DNA of 64,000 bases from Endocalyx cinctus (lineage: Eukaryota > Ascomycota > Sordariomycetes > Amphisphaeriales > Apiosporaceae). The translations under genes and the position numbers were made by a program. The stretch is from assembly GCA_001600455.1 (NCBI GenBank), contig BCKC01000007.1:487394-551393 (forward strand), written 5' to 3'. The notes under the pieces were generated by a model, which ran no database searches, was not told where the DNA came from, and was given only the letters and a program-made list of their open reading frames with translations. Each line of letters starts with the position of its first letter. Position 1 is the stretch's first letter. Positions 1 to 9,181 of the stretch are shown in pieces.

Positions 1-177
1 CATGTGCTGTTATTCGTTTATTAAACATTCTGGTTCTAACCTTCGTATTTTAGTTTGTACAAGCATCCCAATTACCGAGCTTTGTGGGAGCACATTTATT
101 AGGCGAAGGAAAAGATAAGAAAAAAAAAAATAAAGGGACAAGAGTATTTTTTAAAAGAAAAAAAAAATAACTTAACA
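1..177. other. 5' flank of the first gene
   Basis: A+T-rich leader with A-tracts just before the ATG at 178. No coding sequence is visible. It probably holds the promoter and 5' UTR of the fusion gene, but no specific site can be supported. Confidence 0.4.
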
Positions 178-3100
178 ATGTTCCCAATTGACGCAACACT
201 TTTACCTTCACTGACCACTCGGAAGGCTTTGCTGGTGATTGATCCCCAGGTCGATTTTTTGGACCAGGATGAGGGGGCGCTGCCGCTAAAGATTCCCTCC
301 GACCTTCCGGAGAAGATAGCTGAACTTGTCAACGCCTTTCGTGGATTTGGCAGCGATATAATCTGGGTGCGCAGCCAGTTTGAGAAGTCAAGGTCTATCT
401 CGACCGAGCAGGTCACGATTACGGAAAGTCCGGTCCGTTTAGATTCCAAGAGTCAGACGAGGGGGCGTCGTCGCACGCAGCAAGCTCCATCTTCGGAACC
501 CGAATTGGTGGACTCTCCCGAGGCTTTTCTTACCGAGGGGGGCCCAAGTAAGCCGAAATGTGTAAGGGAGGGTACCGCGGGCGTGGATTTTCACCCGACG
601 GTGAAGCAGGCTATTCGACCTGGAGACCATCACCTGATTAAGACGTATTATTCTGCATTTAAATCGGAACAGTTGCTGAGGATGTTGCGCATGAGGGTTG
701 TGACGGAATTGTTCATCTGTGGAGCTTATACCAACGTCGGAGTTATGGCGGCGGCCGTCGATGCCGCCGGCCACGGGTACAGCATCACCATCGTGGATGA
801 CTGCTGCGGGTACCAAAGTATAATACGACACCGAAACGCTTTGCGAAAAATCTCTGATATGACGGGATGCGACATGATGTCGGCGGAAGAGGTCTTGGAA
901 GCAACGAGACCAAAGCCAAAGCCAGTCCCTTCTGCGCGTAGGACAGGCAACCAATCTCCTAAGTCGCCCGCGACACCAGCGAGGCAGAACAAATATCCTA
1001 CCGTACGTCACCACCATCGTGCCAAGGCGGGGAATGAAAGCGGCGCGAATCGCGCGCCGTCCCCAGCTTCGCATCTTCAATCGTCGTTAGAAAAATTGTC
1101 ACTAAATAGTGAGCCCGCAGTCTCACCCACAGTCGCAGCAGACGACAACTCTGTTCCCGACGAGCCTGAAACGAGTCCGCAAAGTGCAACACGTCGCCCG
1201 CTTCGTGCCCTGGGGGGACGACCGGAACATTCATCGACCGTCGCACAGAAATCCGATGATCGAGATGCCGTAGTATCATCACCTAGTAGCAGGGCAAACA
1301 CCATTTCTAGTACCGCCGCTACCCAGGGCGTTAATCTAGCGCCGCGGCAAGAAATTGGAGATGTGGCCCCTGCACAAGCCCCTAAACTCAGGCGAATGAC
1401 AAAACCAATAAAAAGAGTCGATGAGTCACAAAATGACGAGTCAGGTGCGGTAATCGCGAAGGATCAATTATTACCATCTTCTAATTCCAAAGACCGGAAC
1501 ACGTCAACTCCCAAAACATCCGAGACAACTCCTGAGCAGGAAAATAAGGCGGAACCAAATGTCAAGGACGTCGATTTAACAGCGTCGCCTTCGACATTGG
1601 TAGAGGAAAAGGCACACTCTTCGCGTACAAATGAATTGCATGACTCGACAACAGGTGTCCCGCCTACTATGACCTCAAATAGCGAAGCTGGGGATGACAC
1701 TATAAAGAAAGTTTTGGATAGTCTCAACGACCTTCGGCAAGACAGGGATGAAAGAGATGTGACACCAAAAGCGACGACGACGACGACGACGACGACGACC
1801 ACTACCACCACCAAAAAAGGCATGCTTTCAAAGAAGGATACCAAATCGAACGAAATGGATGATATGGCACGGCCGAGGGAAAGCGACCTTCTCTGCGAAG
1901 GCGACACGAAGGTGATATACGACATATTACCGCCCGATCTCGCAACGACTGTATTCGATCGATTACGAGACGAAGTAGACTGGCAACGCATGTCGCACCA
2001 AGGAGGCGAAGTCCCGCGATTGGTCGCGGTGCAGGGCGCCGTCGACCCAGATGACGGAAGCATGCCGGTTTACCGACACCCGTCGGACGAGTCGCCACCT
2101 TTGCTGCCCTTCTCCCCATCCGTACTAGAAATTAAACAAGTAGTTGAGCGACGTCTGGGGCATGACCTGAATCACGTACTGATCCAATTTTATCGTGACG
2201 GAAACGATTATATTTCTGAGCATAGCGACAAGACCCTGGACATCGCTAAAGGTAGCTTTATAGCTAACGTTAGTCTCGGTGCCGAGCGTACCATGGTCTT
2301 AAGGACGAAGCGTCCGCCAAGGGATAGCGGCGTTCACAGCAACGAAAATAACGACTTGGTGGCGCAAGGGGATGACAACGTTGTTACGTCGTCGCCGTCC
2401 GCCGAAGGATTGAAACGCCGAACGCAGCGCATACCTTTACCGCACAACTCGCTCTTCGCGATGGGTCTCTCTACTAATATGCGATGGCTTCACGGGATCC
2501 GGGCGGATAAGCGACGACCGCAGGAGAAATCCGATTCGGAGCTAGCTAGGGCCGGGGCCCGGATCTCCCTGACGTTCAGAAGGATAGGCACCTTCTTGAA
2601 CGGCTCGAGTTCCGAAATATGGGGCCAGGGCGCGACTTCGAAGACGCGGGAGGGCGCACGCCCCGTCGTAAACGGACAGACGCCCGAGGCCGTGACGATG
2701 CTCCGAGCTTTCGGGAGGGAAAACCAGACGACCGAGTTCGACTGGGACGCCCATTACGGCGTCGGCTTCGACGTGCTGCACATGGCCGTCGCGCCCCGGC
2801 TCTTCCTCTCTCCGGACCCGGTCATCAACATGCGGGTGCGGCTCATGCTCGCCGAGTTCGGCGTCGGGTACGCGCGCGGAAGCCTCACGGCCCAGAAAGA
2901 GGAGCAGGACGTTCCCGTCCGCTACGTGGACGACGATAAAACCGCCGTCGAAGGCGAGCTGGCCATCATGCTGTACCTACAAACGGCGCAGGAACGACGC
3001 GCCGGCGAGCCTCCTCAGCCCCTTTCCGCGCTCGCTAAGGTGTTCAATCGCTTCCAGAGGGGCCTGGGTTTTCTGGATACGTACCGGCGCGCGGTAGCGG

Positions 3101-3405
3101 TTGGGAAGGAAGACGATGGTAGGATTATCAGAAGGGGTGGACAGCTCGAGCGAGAGCTCAAGGTATGGGATGGGTATTCAGCGGAGGGATCCTTCATCGC
3201 GGGGGGTGATAGTTCTGCACCTTCTCTTGCTGATTATGCTTTCTGGCCCGTCCTCCACACCATCTTCTCAGCCGGCTTGGGCGAGGAAGACGAGAAGTAC
3301 TTCGAAGAAGAGCTAAGCCATCTTAAAAGGTATTACGAGCACATGAAAGCCCGAGAGTCGGTGGTCAGAGTTTTGGGCATTGGTAGTCTCCATCCTTACC
3401 CATAA
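178..3405 (+). CDS. Isochorismatase-like / AlkB-type 2OG-Fe(II) dioxygenase / GST-like fusion protein
   Basis: A single uninterrupted exon encodes 1075 residues. Residues about 14-240 are isochorismatase-like (cysteine hydrolase fold): the acid D22 (IDPQVDF) and the lysine K155 (KTYYSAF) are present, but the usual nucleophile position (TNVGV, residue 188) is Gly instead of Cys, so hydrolase activity is doubtful. Residues 243-560 are a Ser/Thr/Pro-rich, probably disordered linker with a run of Thr. Residues about 565-810 look like an AlkB-type dioxygenase: iron ligands H682-x-D684 and H772, and R795/R801 in RISLTFR as 2-oxoglutarate and substrate arginines. Residues about 820-1075 resemble a GST, with a thioredoxin-like half and an alpha-helical half containing SLADYAFWPVL. 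AlkB enzymes oxidatively demethylate nucleic acids or proteins; the substrate here is unknown. No signal peptide is seen. Domain calls are by motif; the fusion itself is read directly from one frame. Confidence 0.88.
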   Translation: MFPIDATLLPSLTTRKALLVIDPQVDFLDQDEGALPLKIPSDLPEKIAELVNAFRGFGSDIIWVRSQFEKSRSISTEQVTITESPVRLDSKSQTRGRRRTQQAPSSEPELVDSPEAFLTEGGPSKPKCVREGTAGVDFHPTVKQAIRPGDHHLIKTYYSAFKSEQLLRMLRMRVVTELFICGAYTNVGVMAAAVDAAGHGYSITIVDDCCGYQSIIRHRNALRKISDMTGCDMMSAEEVLEATRPKPKPVPSARRTGNQSPKSPATPARQNKYPTVRHHHRAKAGNESGANRAPSPASHLQSSLEKLSLNSEPAVSPTVAADDNSVPDEPETSPQSATRRPLRALGGRPEHSSTVAQKSDDRDAVVSSPSSRANTISSTAATQGVNLAPRQEIGDVAPAQAPKLRRMTKPIKRVDESQNDESGAVIAKDQLLPSSNSKDRNTSTPKTSETTPEQENKAEPNVKDVDLTASPSTLVEEKAHSSRTNELHDSTTGVPPTMTSNSEAGDDTIKKVLDSLNDLRQDRDERDVTPKATTTTTTTTTTTTTKKGMLSKKDTKSNEMDDMARPRESDLLCEGDTKVIYDILPPDLATTVFDRLRDEVDWQRMSHQGGEVPRLVAVQGAVDPDDGSMPVYRHPSDESPPLLPFSPSVLEIKQVVERRLGHDLNHVLIQFYRDGNDYISEHSDKTLDIAKGSFIANVSLGAERTMVLRTKRPPRDSGVHSNENNDLVAQGDDNVVTSSPSAEGLKRRTQRIPLPHNSLFAMGLSTNMRWLHGIRADKRRPQEKSDSELARAGARISLTFRRIGTFLNGSSSEIWGQGATSKTREGARPVVNGQTPEAVTMLRAFGRENQTTEFDWDAHYGVGFDVLHMAVAPRLFLSPDPVINMRVRLMLAEFGVGYARGSLTAQKEEQDVPVRYVDDDKTAVEGELAIMLYLQTAQERRAGEPPQPLSALAKVFNRFQRGLGFLDTYRRAVAVGKEDDGRIIRRGGQLERELKVWDGYSAEGSFIAGGDSSAPSLADYAFWPVLHTIFSAGLGEEDEKYFEEELSHLKRYYEHMKARESVVRVLGIGSLHPYP
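1769..1815 (+). repeat. ACG/ACC trinucleotide repeat encoding a poly-Thr tract
   Basis: A run of ACG followed by ACC/ACA codons inside the linker of the fusion gene encodes about 14 consecutive Thr residues, then Lys-Lys. It is a candidate length-polymorphic coding microsatellite. Confidence 0.85.
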
Positions 3406-4094
3406 TTCGAATTGTGAGGAAACAAATATTTCTCATTAGTATGTATCTACGAACTGTCTAGATTTTATCCTTCTCGCGATATTACCAGGGTCTATAGATA
3501 TACCGAATGTTTTTCTACCCAGAGAGAAGTATTCAAAAAAAAAAAAAAGAAAGGCATGGCGCATTACTCCCCCTGAATTTGAAAATAAAGATAAGATGAA
3601 AATTGTCCTTTTGAGTGAATTGAACCTCGAGAGTTATAAACAATGAATCTATTGCTTCCCCCCAAAAGTAAAAAAGAAGTATTAGTATTATTAATTCATA
3701 TCTGTCCATTACTAACATCTTATTCATTAATACCTCCTTTCCTTTCCTTTCCAACCGATAGGTACCATCTTCCATTCCGTACAGAAAAGAAACCCAGTTC
3801 ACAGAAACAAAACCACCTGCGCCTTACTGTAAGCTCACTTCCATCCCTTCTCTTCCCATACTTTTTTTTTCCCATTAGACCCATTATCATAGCTCGTTTC
3901 CTGTAGATAAGTAGCCCGATACCAATATTAAAAATCTATAAACCCTGTCGCACATTTCCTCCCCTTTTACTTTGCTATTCCGTATCTATTCCCGTTTACA
4001 CGGAATTATTCTTCTAATCAGGTTGAACTTTTTAGCAGACATCCCCAGGATTAATATTAACAACAGGCGATTCGTACGCCCGTGTAGTTGTCCT
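3406..4094. other. Convergent intergenic region (3' ends)
   Basis: Lies between the 3' ends of two convergent genes. It has A-tracts and pyrimidine-rich stretches but no supported gene, and presumably contains both 3' UTRs and polyadenylation sites. Confidence 0.5.
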
Positions 4095-5387
4095 TTATCG
4101 TGGTGGATACATAGTTGGTACCAGCATTCCGAACCCGCTATTAGCTTCGGTAGGTGAAGTTTGGCCAGCACCGACACCGGCACCGGCGCCAGCGAGGACG
4201 GCGGTGCCGGCGTTAGGATCGTTGGTGGCGATAGGAACGGTGCCGCTAGTAGCCGTGCCCGAGGCACCATTCTGTAGTATGATGACCGGCCTTCTCGCTA
4301 CCATCTCGAAGACAATGCTATTGGTACCATCCTTGTCCTCTTTGTAACCGGGTGGCTCCTTGTCGCTCATGCTCAGGGCGCGCAAGATTTGCTTATCGAT
4401 ACGATCGAGATCCGTATCACGGAAATCCCCCTTCAGGTAAGCAGCGATCTGACGAGCCGGCATGGCGGCGGCCTTGGTGAGGCGATCAATGGCCGTCCTG
4501 ATACCGGCGTTATTCTCCCGCTGCCACCGTCGGTAGGACGCGAGAGTATGCATGTCTTCTTGGGGGGTGACGGGATGGTTATGGACGTCGTCTAAGATCT
4601 GTATGAACCAGCGGTCCCCTTCCCGCCTCAACCGGCGTATGGCGGCTTTCCAAGTGCATCCGCACTTCTTTGACTCTCGACGTCGCTCCCCTCGCGACTG
4701 CGACACGAACTCATTCCCGCCCCTATCACAAGCGAAATCTTTCCTAATAATATCGCCCTCCGGGTCGTACCTCCCGGATGGTAGCTTTTCCTTCACCGTC
4801 CGTTTCTGCGACACCCCGTATCCGGAGCTGAAGACGTGAAGCTGGAGAGCGAAAATAGCATCCTCCAGCGTATTGTAAGGCCCTTTACTGAATTGGGGTT
4901 GTAGCTGCGACGAGGGTTGCGATTGTGATTGTGATTGTGGCTGTGCGAGAGACATGCCGGCTACGGCTGCTTGGGTAGGCGAGGATACATTAGTCGGTGA
5001 ATCGTTTTCGTCGTCCGCTCGTGAACGTTTCCGGGGAGGGCGACCTGCTTTCCGTCTTTGAGATTGTGGGACTTCCTGTTCATTGGGTATCACGGCTGAT
5101 ACGGCGGTAGCGGTAGGAACGGGCAAAGAATTAGGATGATTCGGATTTATATGCAAAGTCACATTTTGCATGTGCGCTTGTGGTATGGGAGGTCCATTCG
5201 GTATTGTGCTGGATGCGGTTGTCGAGGGGAGTTGTTGTGTTGGTGGTGGGGGTTGAATCTGTTGAGTTTGTTGTTGTTGTTGAAGCTGATAATTGATCTG
5301 GTGATTGTACTGGGTATGCTGCTGTTGCTGTTGTTGTTGAGTAAACTGATGTAGAGGATTCAATGATCCAAAGGATCCAGACGCCAT
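4095..5387 (-). CDS. Gln-rich regulator with FAR1/WRKY-GCM1-type zinc DNA-binding domain
   Basis: A single exon encodes 430 residues. Residues 1-60 are dominated by Gln (several poly-Q runs) with some Pro, like a transactivation segment. Residues 108-123 (RRKAGRPPRKRSR core) look like an AT-hook and nuclear localisation signal. Residues about 171-275 fit the FAR1 domain: a FxxxLxxHVFSSGYG start, then C220, C242/C244, a conserved Trp and H269-N-H271, i.e. the C-C-H-x-H zinc arrangement of the WRKY-GCM1 superfamily. The C-terminus is Ala/Gly-rich. FAR1 domains descend from Mutator-like (MULE) transposases; no transposase catalytic core is seen here, so a domesticated DNA-binding protein is the likely reading. 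Its target genes are unknown. Confidence 0.82.
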   Translation of the reverse strand: MASGSFGSLNPLHQFTQQQQQQQHTQYNHQINYQLQQQQQTQQIQPPPPTQQLPSTTASSTIPNGPPIPQAHMQNVTLHINPNHPNSLPVPTATAVSAVIPNEQEVPQSQRRKAGRPPRKRSRADDENDSPTNVSSPTQAAVAGMSLAQPQSQSQSQPSSQLQPQFSKGPYNTLEDAIFALQLHVFSSGYGVSQKRTVKEKLPSGRYDPEGDIIRKDFACDRGGNEFVSQSRGERRRESKKCGCTWKAAIRRLRREGDRWFIQILDDVHNHPVTPQEDMHTLASYRRWQRENNAGIRTAIDRLTKAAAMPARQIAAYLKGDFRDTDLDRIDKQILRALSMSDKEPPGYKEDKDGTNSIVFEMVARRPVIILQNGASGTATSGTVPIATNDPNAGTAVLAGAGAGVGAGQTSPTEANSGFGMLVPTMYPPR

Positions 5388-5833
5388 TGTCTTAAGGGCC
5401 CACTACTCGTAAATAGTATTGACTCGAGAAGAGAAAGAAATCAACGATGGTGTACTATAATAAATATCGTGAAGCCTTAACACTAGTCTAAGTTGGGATC
5501 ACCTTTATGCCGAGATAAGCTAATAAGCTTAAGCAGTAACATGTACCTACTCGTATGATATTGCGCCATAATGCTTAAAAGATACCTAAAGTGTACCTAT
5601 AGCGTCGTTATCTGCCATCTTTGACGCAAGTGACTTTTTCTGTCCTATACTACCTAATACCTAGGTACTTGAATACTTATACCAGTACCTACTCTGCTAC
5701 TGTAGGTACCTAGGTACTTAAGTAGTTAGTGCAGGGTTTACACTCGGCCGAAAATATAGATTCGTAATTTCAATATAACTAATAAATGCAAACTCGTTTA
5801 TATATATATATACTTATATACTTAAGTATGTAT

Positions 5834-5876
5834 ATACCTACCTACCTAGGTAGGTAGGTACCTACTACGACCATCC
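5834..5876. repeat. (TACC)n / (TAGG)n inverted tandem words
   Basis: Repeated ACCT units run into repeated AGGT units, forming an imperfect palindrome centred on CCTAGG. Related words recur in most other intergenic regions of the window. Confidence 0.75.
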
Positions 5877-6125
5877 TACCCGGTCAGCTGTATGGATGTG
5901 AACGAATATCTTATATGAGTAGGTAGGTAAGTATTTCTTTTAGTATTCATCATTTCCAGCGTATCACTTTTAAAATAATACACATATATGGTATTATACC
6001 GGAATATTACAAGCAATGACACTTATCTCGAAATATATATAATGCTCAATAGGTAAGCAAGCAATGGAGAATAATATAGATGCCAATCAAGTAGTTGAAA
6101 TCAAAGTGCTAAGCACTTTCACTTG

Positions 6126-6143
6126 ACTTTTTTTTTTTTTTTT
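6126..6143. repeat. Poly-T tract
   Basis: Homopolymeric T run just downstream of the XRCC2-like stop codon (the gene reads on the minus strand). Confidence 0.85.
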
Positions 6144-6173
6144 GTGTATAGAAGATTCCTTTCTCTTATATTA

Positions 6174-7128
6174 TTATTCCTTCCAGCTATAGCTTCCCCA
6201 AGGTGAATTCGCAATCCACCCTGCTGTATCCATGACAATTTGCCTCTTTTCCCTCTCCTGTAGGGCCTCTTCCAAACTGGTACCAACCCCGAAACCCTCG
6301 ACCTCCTCCCTCTCTACCTTCAACCACCCCTTCCATCCGGCGTTGATATCCCCCCCGGTCCCACCAATGACGATCGTGCCCCACCACTCCCTCTCGCGAC
6401 TCCCGTGAGTGCCATAGAGCATGTAGTCCCTCGCGGCGGCAACAGCGGCCTTGACCTGCTCTAAACCCCGCGGCGGCCGGTATATGTGGATATGCTTGAG
6501 ATCGGACGCGGATGCGACCTCAAGCCGGGTCACGTCGAACCGGTTCTCGGCGTCCACGAGTACGACGGTGTACCCGCACCACGGCCCGATAAGTATCGAG
6601 ATAAGATGATAAAGTAAAGGCAGATACCGACCATTTACTGACAGCAGTGGCGGCGGTGCAGATTGTGTCCCCTTTTGGTAGCTGTTTATGATAGTAGATA
6701 GTTCGGGTATGGGGACTTGGGGATTGGAGCGGTGCGATGGAGCATTGATCAAGCTGGCGCGGAGCGAATGAAGAAGCTAGAAATTTCCTGTTTGTCAGTA
6801 TACGTGAAACTCGGATGTTTTTTTCCCCCTTCTTTTATATATAAAAAGGAAATGATAAATAAATAAAATAAAATAATATATATTGTGATAAGTTTTGAGT
6901 ATTATTAAGGTGAAATTGTGCTCTTCCTCCTTGCTTCTGAGTGCGACAATAGGTTCGAGTTTAAGGCGAGTGGATGAATGGATGCGATAAATGATAAGCA
7001 GAACAAAACATTATGAACTCTCTCGTATACACTTCACTTAAGATATAACCACTTACCTCTTCTAAATTACCCTCTTCAACTTCGTCTAACAATCGAGCGC
7101 CAACGTGCTTAGCTGGCACAGGATTCAT
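6174..7128 (-). CDS. XRCC2-like RAD51 paralog lacking a recognisable Walker A motif
   Basis: Predicted exons are 7128-7057 and 6776-6174 (intron of 280 bp, GTAAGT...CTAG), giving 224 residues. The start MNPVPAKHVGARLLDE and the joint NLEE/LLHSLRAS match the XRCC2 N-terminus in style. LLYHLIS followed by VVLVDAENRFDVTRL fits the XRCC2 segment after the P-loop and its Walker B-like strand. RAD51 paralogs assist homologous recombination. The expected GxxxxGKT before LLYHL is replaced by SVNGRYLP, and no alternative splice acceptor there restores it. Work on human XRCC2 reported that ATP binding is dispensable, so the gene could still be functional. Assignment rests on short motifs and is moderately sure; at 224 residues it is shorter than human XRCC2 (280). 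Confidence 0.68.
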
Positions 7129-7178
7129 ATCTTTATAATGATCTTTGCCTTTCAACCCTAAGAGTAATATATAAAGTT
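7129..7178. promoter_or_regulatory. 50-bp divergent spacer between XRCC2-like and SOM1 start codons
   Basis: The two start codons point away from each other and are only 50 bp apart. Any promoter must be shared or lie inside the neighbour's coding region, and the 5' UTRs must be very short or overlap. Confidence 0.6.
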
Positions 7179-7640
7179 ATGACACCTCCTTGTCGCGTTT
7201 TTCCGGCCGAGCGGCTCCAATCCGAGATTCAAATTAACGATGGAAAGAAGCGCAAAGGCGGTAAGATTGACCTCTCGGCCTGTGAGCTACTATCAATGAT
7301 TCAGTACGATTGTCAGATCGACAATCCCAAGATAAATGATAGTCCGACTAGGTGCTGGCCCGTACAACGGTGGTTCCGCCAGTAAGGAATCCACGTCTCT
7401 TTGCAACTATTTCACCCTTTCCAAACAAAATATAACTCCCCACATTAACTATAAAACAGGTGCCGGGAGAAAAATAATACGAAAAAGGCTTTTTTCGTCG
7501 AAACTACGGCGTGGGAAGGGATGATACCATCGTCATCACAAACCAGTCCGGAGCATAAGGGAAATCCGAATCAAAGTTCTGCGAAAGGCAATGACAATGA
7601 TAACGACGGCGGCGGCGCTTGGGTTAATAGTTGGAGATGA
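7179..7640 (+). CDS. som1: SOM1-family mitochondrial inner-membrane peptidase subunit
   Basis: Exons 7179-7381 and 7460-7640 (78-bp intron, GTAAGG...ACAG) give 127 residues. The family hallmarks are present: an MTPP start, IDLSACELLSMIQYDCQI, SPTRCWPVQRWFRQC across the splice junction, and FFVETTAWEG. The tail is Asn/Gly-rich. In yeast, Som1 associates with the Imp1/Imp2 inner-membrane protease that matures proteins in the intermembrane space. The conserved cysteines (CEL, YDC, RCW, QCR) fit a small Cys-rich protein of that compartment. The two-exon model is supported because the junction restores the RWFRQCREK block. It is divergent from the XRCC2-like gene. Confidence 0.87.
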
Positions 7641-8281
7641 ACAAGACGCATGGAATTCGACTGTGCTATGTCGTAATTCAACTCAAATAAAAACAATGTT
7701 AGGTAATAAAAATCAACGCCTATGTGCAAGTAGCCACGAGAAACTAAGTCAATTTCTATCTTGTTGTAGTAGACCGAGGTCCTTATTACTTTAATTTCCT
7801 CACTTTCACCTCCCCGACGAGGCTCATCGTTCCCTCGTCAACATTTTTACAGGATTGAGGATAGAATGGTTGCGCAATTACCAAGTTTTCAATACATGTC
7901 ATGCGACAAATGCGCATTTAGCTGGTAGACCCCACGATTTGTATTTAATCTCGTCCAGGATATGTATATCATCTGCAACCTCAGATTTACTCGGCGGTAA
8001 ATTCACATTCACGACACGCATAGAAGGGTACAGTCCGCATAGTGGTTTGGAAATGGATTCGCTGACAAAGGAGCCGTATTATAAAATGTTGGCCGAGTCC
8101 AAGTGTCGCAATATAACGTCGTCTATCCTTATACTTCTTTCACAAAGAAAAATGACCGGTTTGTCTACCCCATGCTCTCCCAACGACTCTTTGGCTACTA
8201 CGTCTCATGCGTTCTTGTGCATCGCCATCGCTAATATACCGTTTATCGACTTGCATCGCCAAAGTTCTAGTCTTGGCTTGT
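7641..8281. other. Convergent intergenic region
   Basis: About 640 bp between the 3' ends of som1 (+) and cox9 (-). No further gene is supported; a long open frame on the plus strand here runs antisense into cox9 and matches nothing I recognise. Confidence 0.5.
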
Positions 8282-8775
8282 TTAAACGGCTCGTGCTGCG
8301 GCGCGCTCCTCTTCGAGTTTCTTGTAGTAGGTGTCTCGGGCATTGGTGCGGGGCATGTGGAAGCCGTACCTTGAAGGTGATCGATTAGTATTCCTTAGGT
8401 ATGTATCCAACTCCAACCAAGGAGTTAATTGAGAAGCAGTGGGTTAGAAAGTCTCGTACCAGAAAGCACTGCCCATGATGACACCAAGGCCTAATGCATA
8501 TCAATTAGCAATATGGTATTAAGAGTGATTTGGAATATAAACCGATGGTCGTAATCGAGGAAGAATTCGTAGTTTACTCGACAACAAATTCGCAGGATCA
8601 TCTATGACATACCGAGGCCAATGGAAAGGTCGGTGACGAGATTTCGTCGGAGCATCTATATATGGCAAGAGGGTTTTTAGTTAGCTACACTTTAAGTCGG
8701 CAGTTATGCAGTTTAATTCAGTTATGATCAAGTTCTGGAAGAAAGACGTACGCCGGTAATAGGTTTGATGGCCAT
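8282..8775 (-). CDS. cox9: Cytochrome c oxidase subunit 7a (Cox9-type)
   Basis: Four short exons on the minus strand: 8775-8752 (24 nt), 8655-8613 (43 nt), 8490-8460 (31 nt) and 8369-8282 (88 nt), joined through introns of 96, 122 and 90 bp. All phases agree and give 61 residues. The product starts MAIKPITG-MLRRNLVTDLS, has one membrane segment (about residues 14-34) ending in AFWYGFHMPR, and finishes with a charged tail DTYYKKLEEERAAARAV, the pattern of fungal COX7A/Cox9. It is a nuclear-encoded structural subunit of complex IV in the mitochondrial inner membrane. The gene is invisible to simple frame scanning because no exon exceeds 30 codons. It is divergent from the uL22m gene. Confidence 0.9.
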
Positions 8776-9181
8776 TGTGATCCGTTGTGAGGAGTGGAGA
8801 GGTACGGGAAGAAGCGTCTGCTCAATTGGCGATTCTGTATCGGTTGATCGGGAAGTTATCAGTTGTTGAGAATGGTCTGATGTTACTCACCCAAGAGAGA
8901 ATAACGAATGGAGCTGAGGGTTCAGTTTTGAATCACGTGATACATAGGTCGGAGTGGATTTGGGTCCACTTTATTATCTTTTGAGGTGCTCAGGTCTACC
9001 TACATAGTACTGCTGAGGTCCACTGGTATGAGCAGATGAATTGGGCCGGTAAAATATCGGTATGTTTTATTACCGCCAGGCTATTCAGCACCTCCGTACC
9101 CATCGATTTTTTCTTGACCTGCAAACAGCTTCAAAGCTCAAAAGGAAAGAAGCTGCTAAGGACAATAGCTGAGCAACAAAC
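8776..9181. promoter_or_regulatory. Divergent promoter region of cox9 and mrpl22
   Basis: A 406-bp region between divergent start codons of two nuclear genes for mitochondrial proteins. It holds the 10-bp palindrome ATCACGTGAT at 8932-8941, which matches the Cbf1-type E-box RTCACRTGA. Binding is inferred only. Confidence 0.5.

Larger units (their letters stand above)
5388..6173. other. Intergenic region rich in TACCTAGGTA-like words
   Basis: No coding sequence. It contains dense iterations of TAGGTACC / CCTAGGTA words at about 5685-5725 and 5835-5875, plus TATATA stretches. It is promoter side of the FAR1-type gene and 3' flank of the XRCC2-like gene. Confidence 0.6.

Noticed and set aside
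439..1080. 213-codon minus-strand open frame inside the fusion gene
   Set aside because: Antisense shadow of the strongly supported plus-strand gene; the composition follows that gene's codons.
5860..5880. CTACGACCATCC resembling the start of a 5S rRNA gene
   Set aside because: Only about ten bases match; no internal control region or 120-nt structure follows.
7855..8388. 177-codon plus-strand open frame
   Set aside because: It runs antisense through the last exon and introns of cox9 and shows no recognisable protein features.
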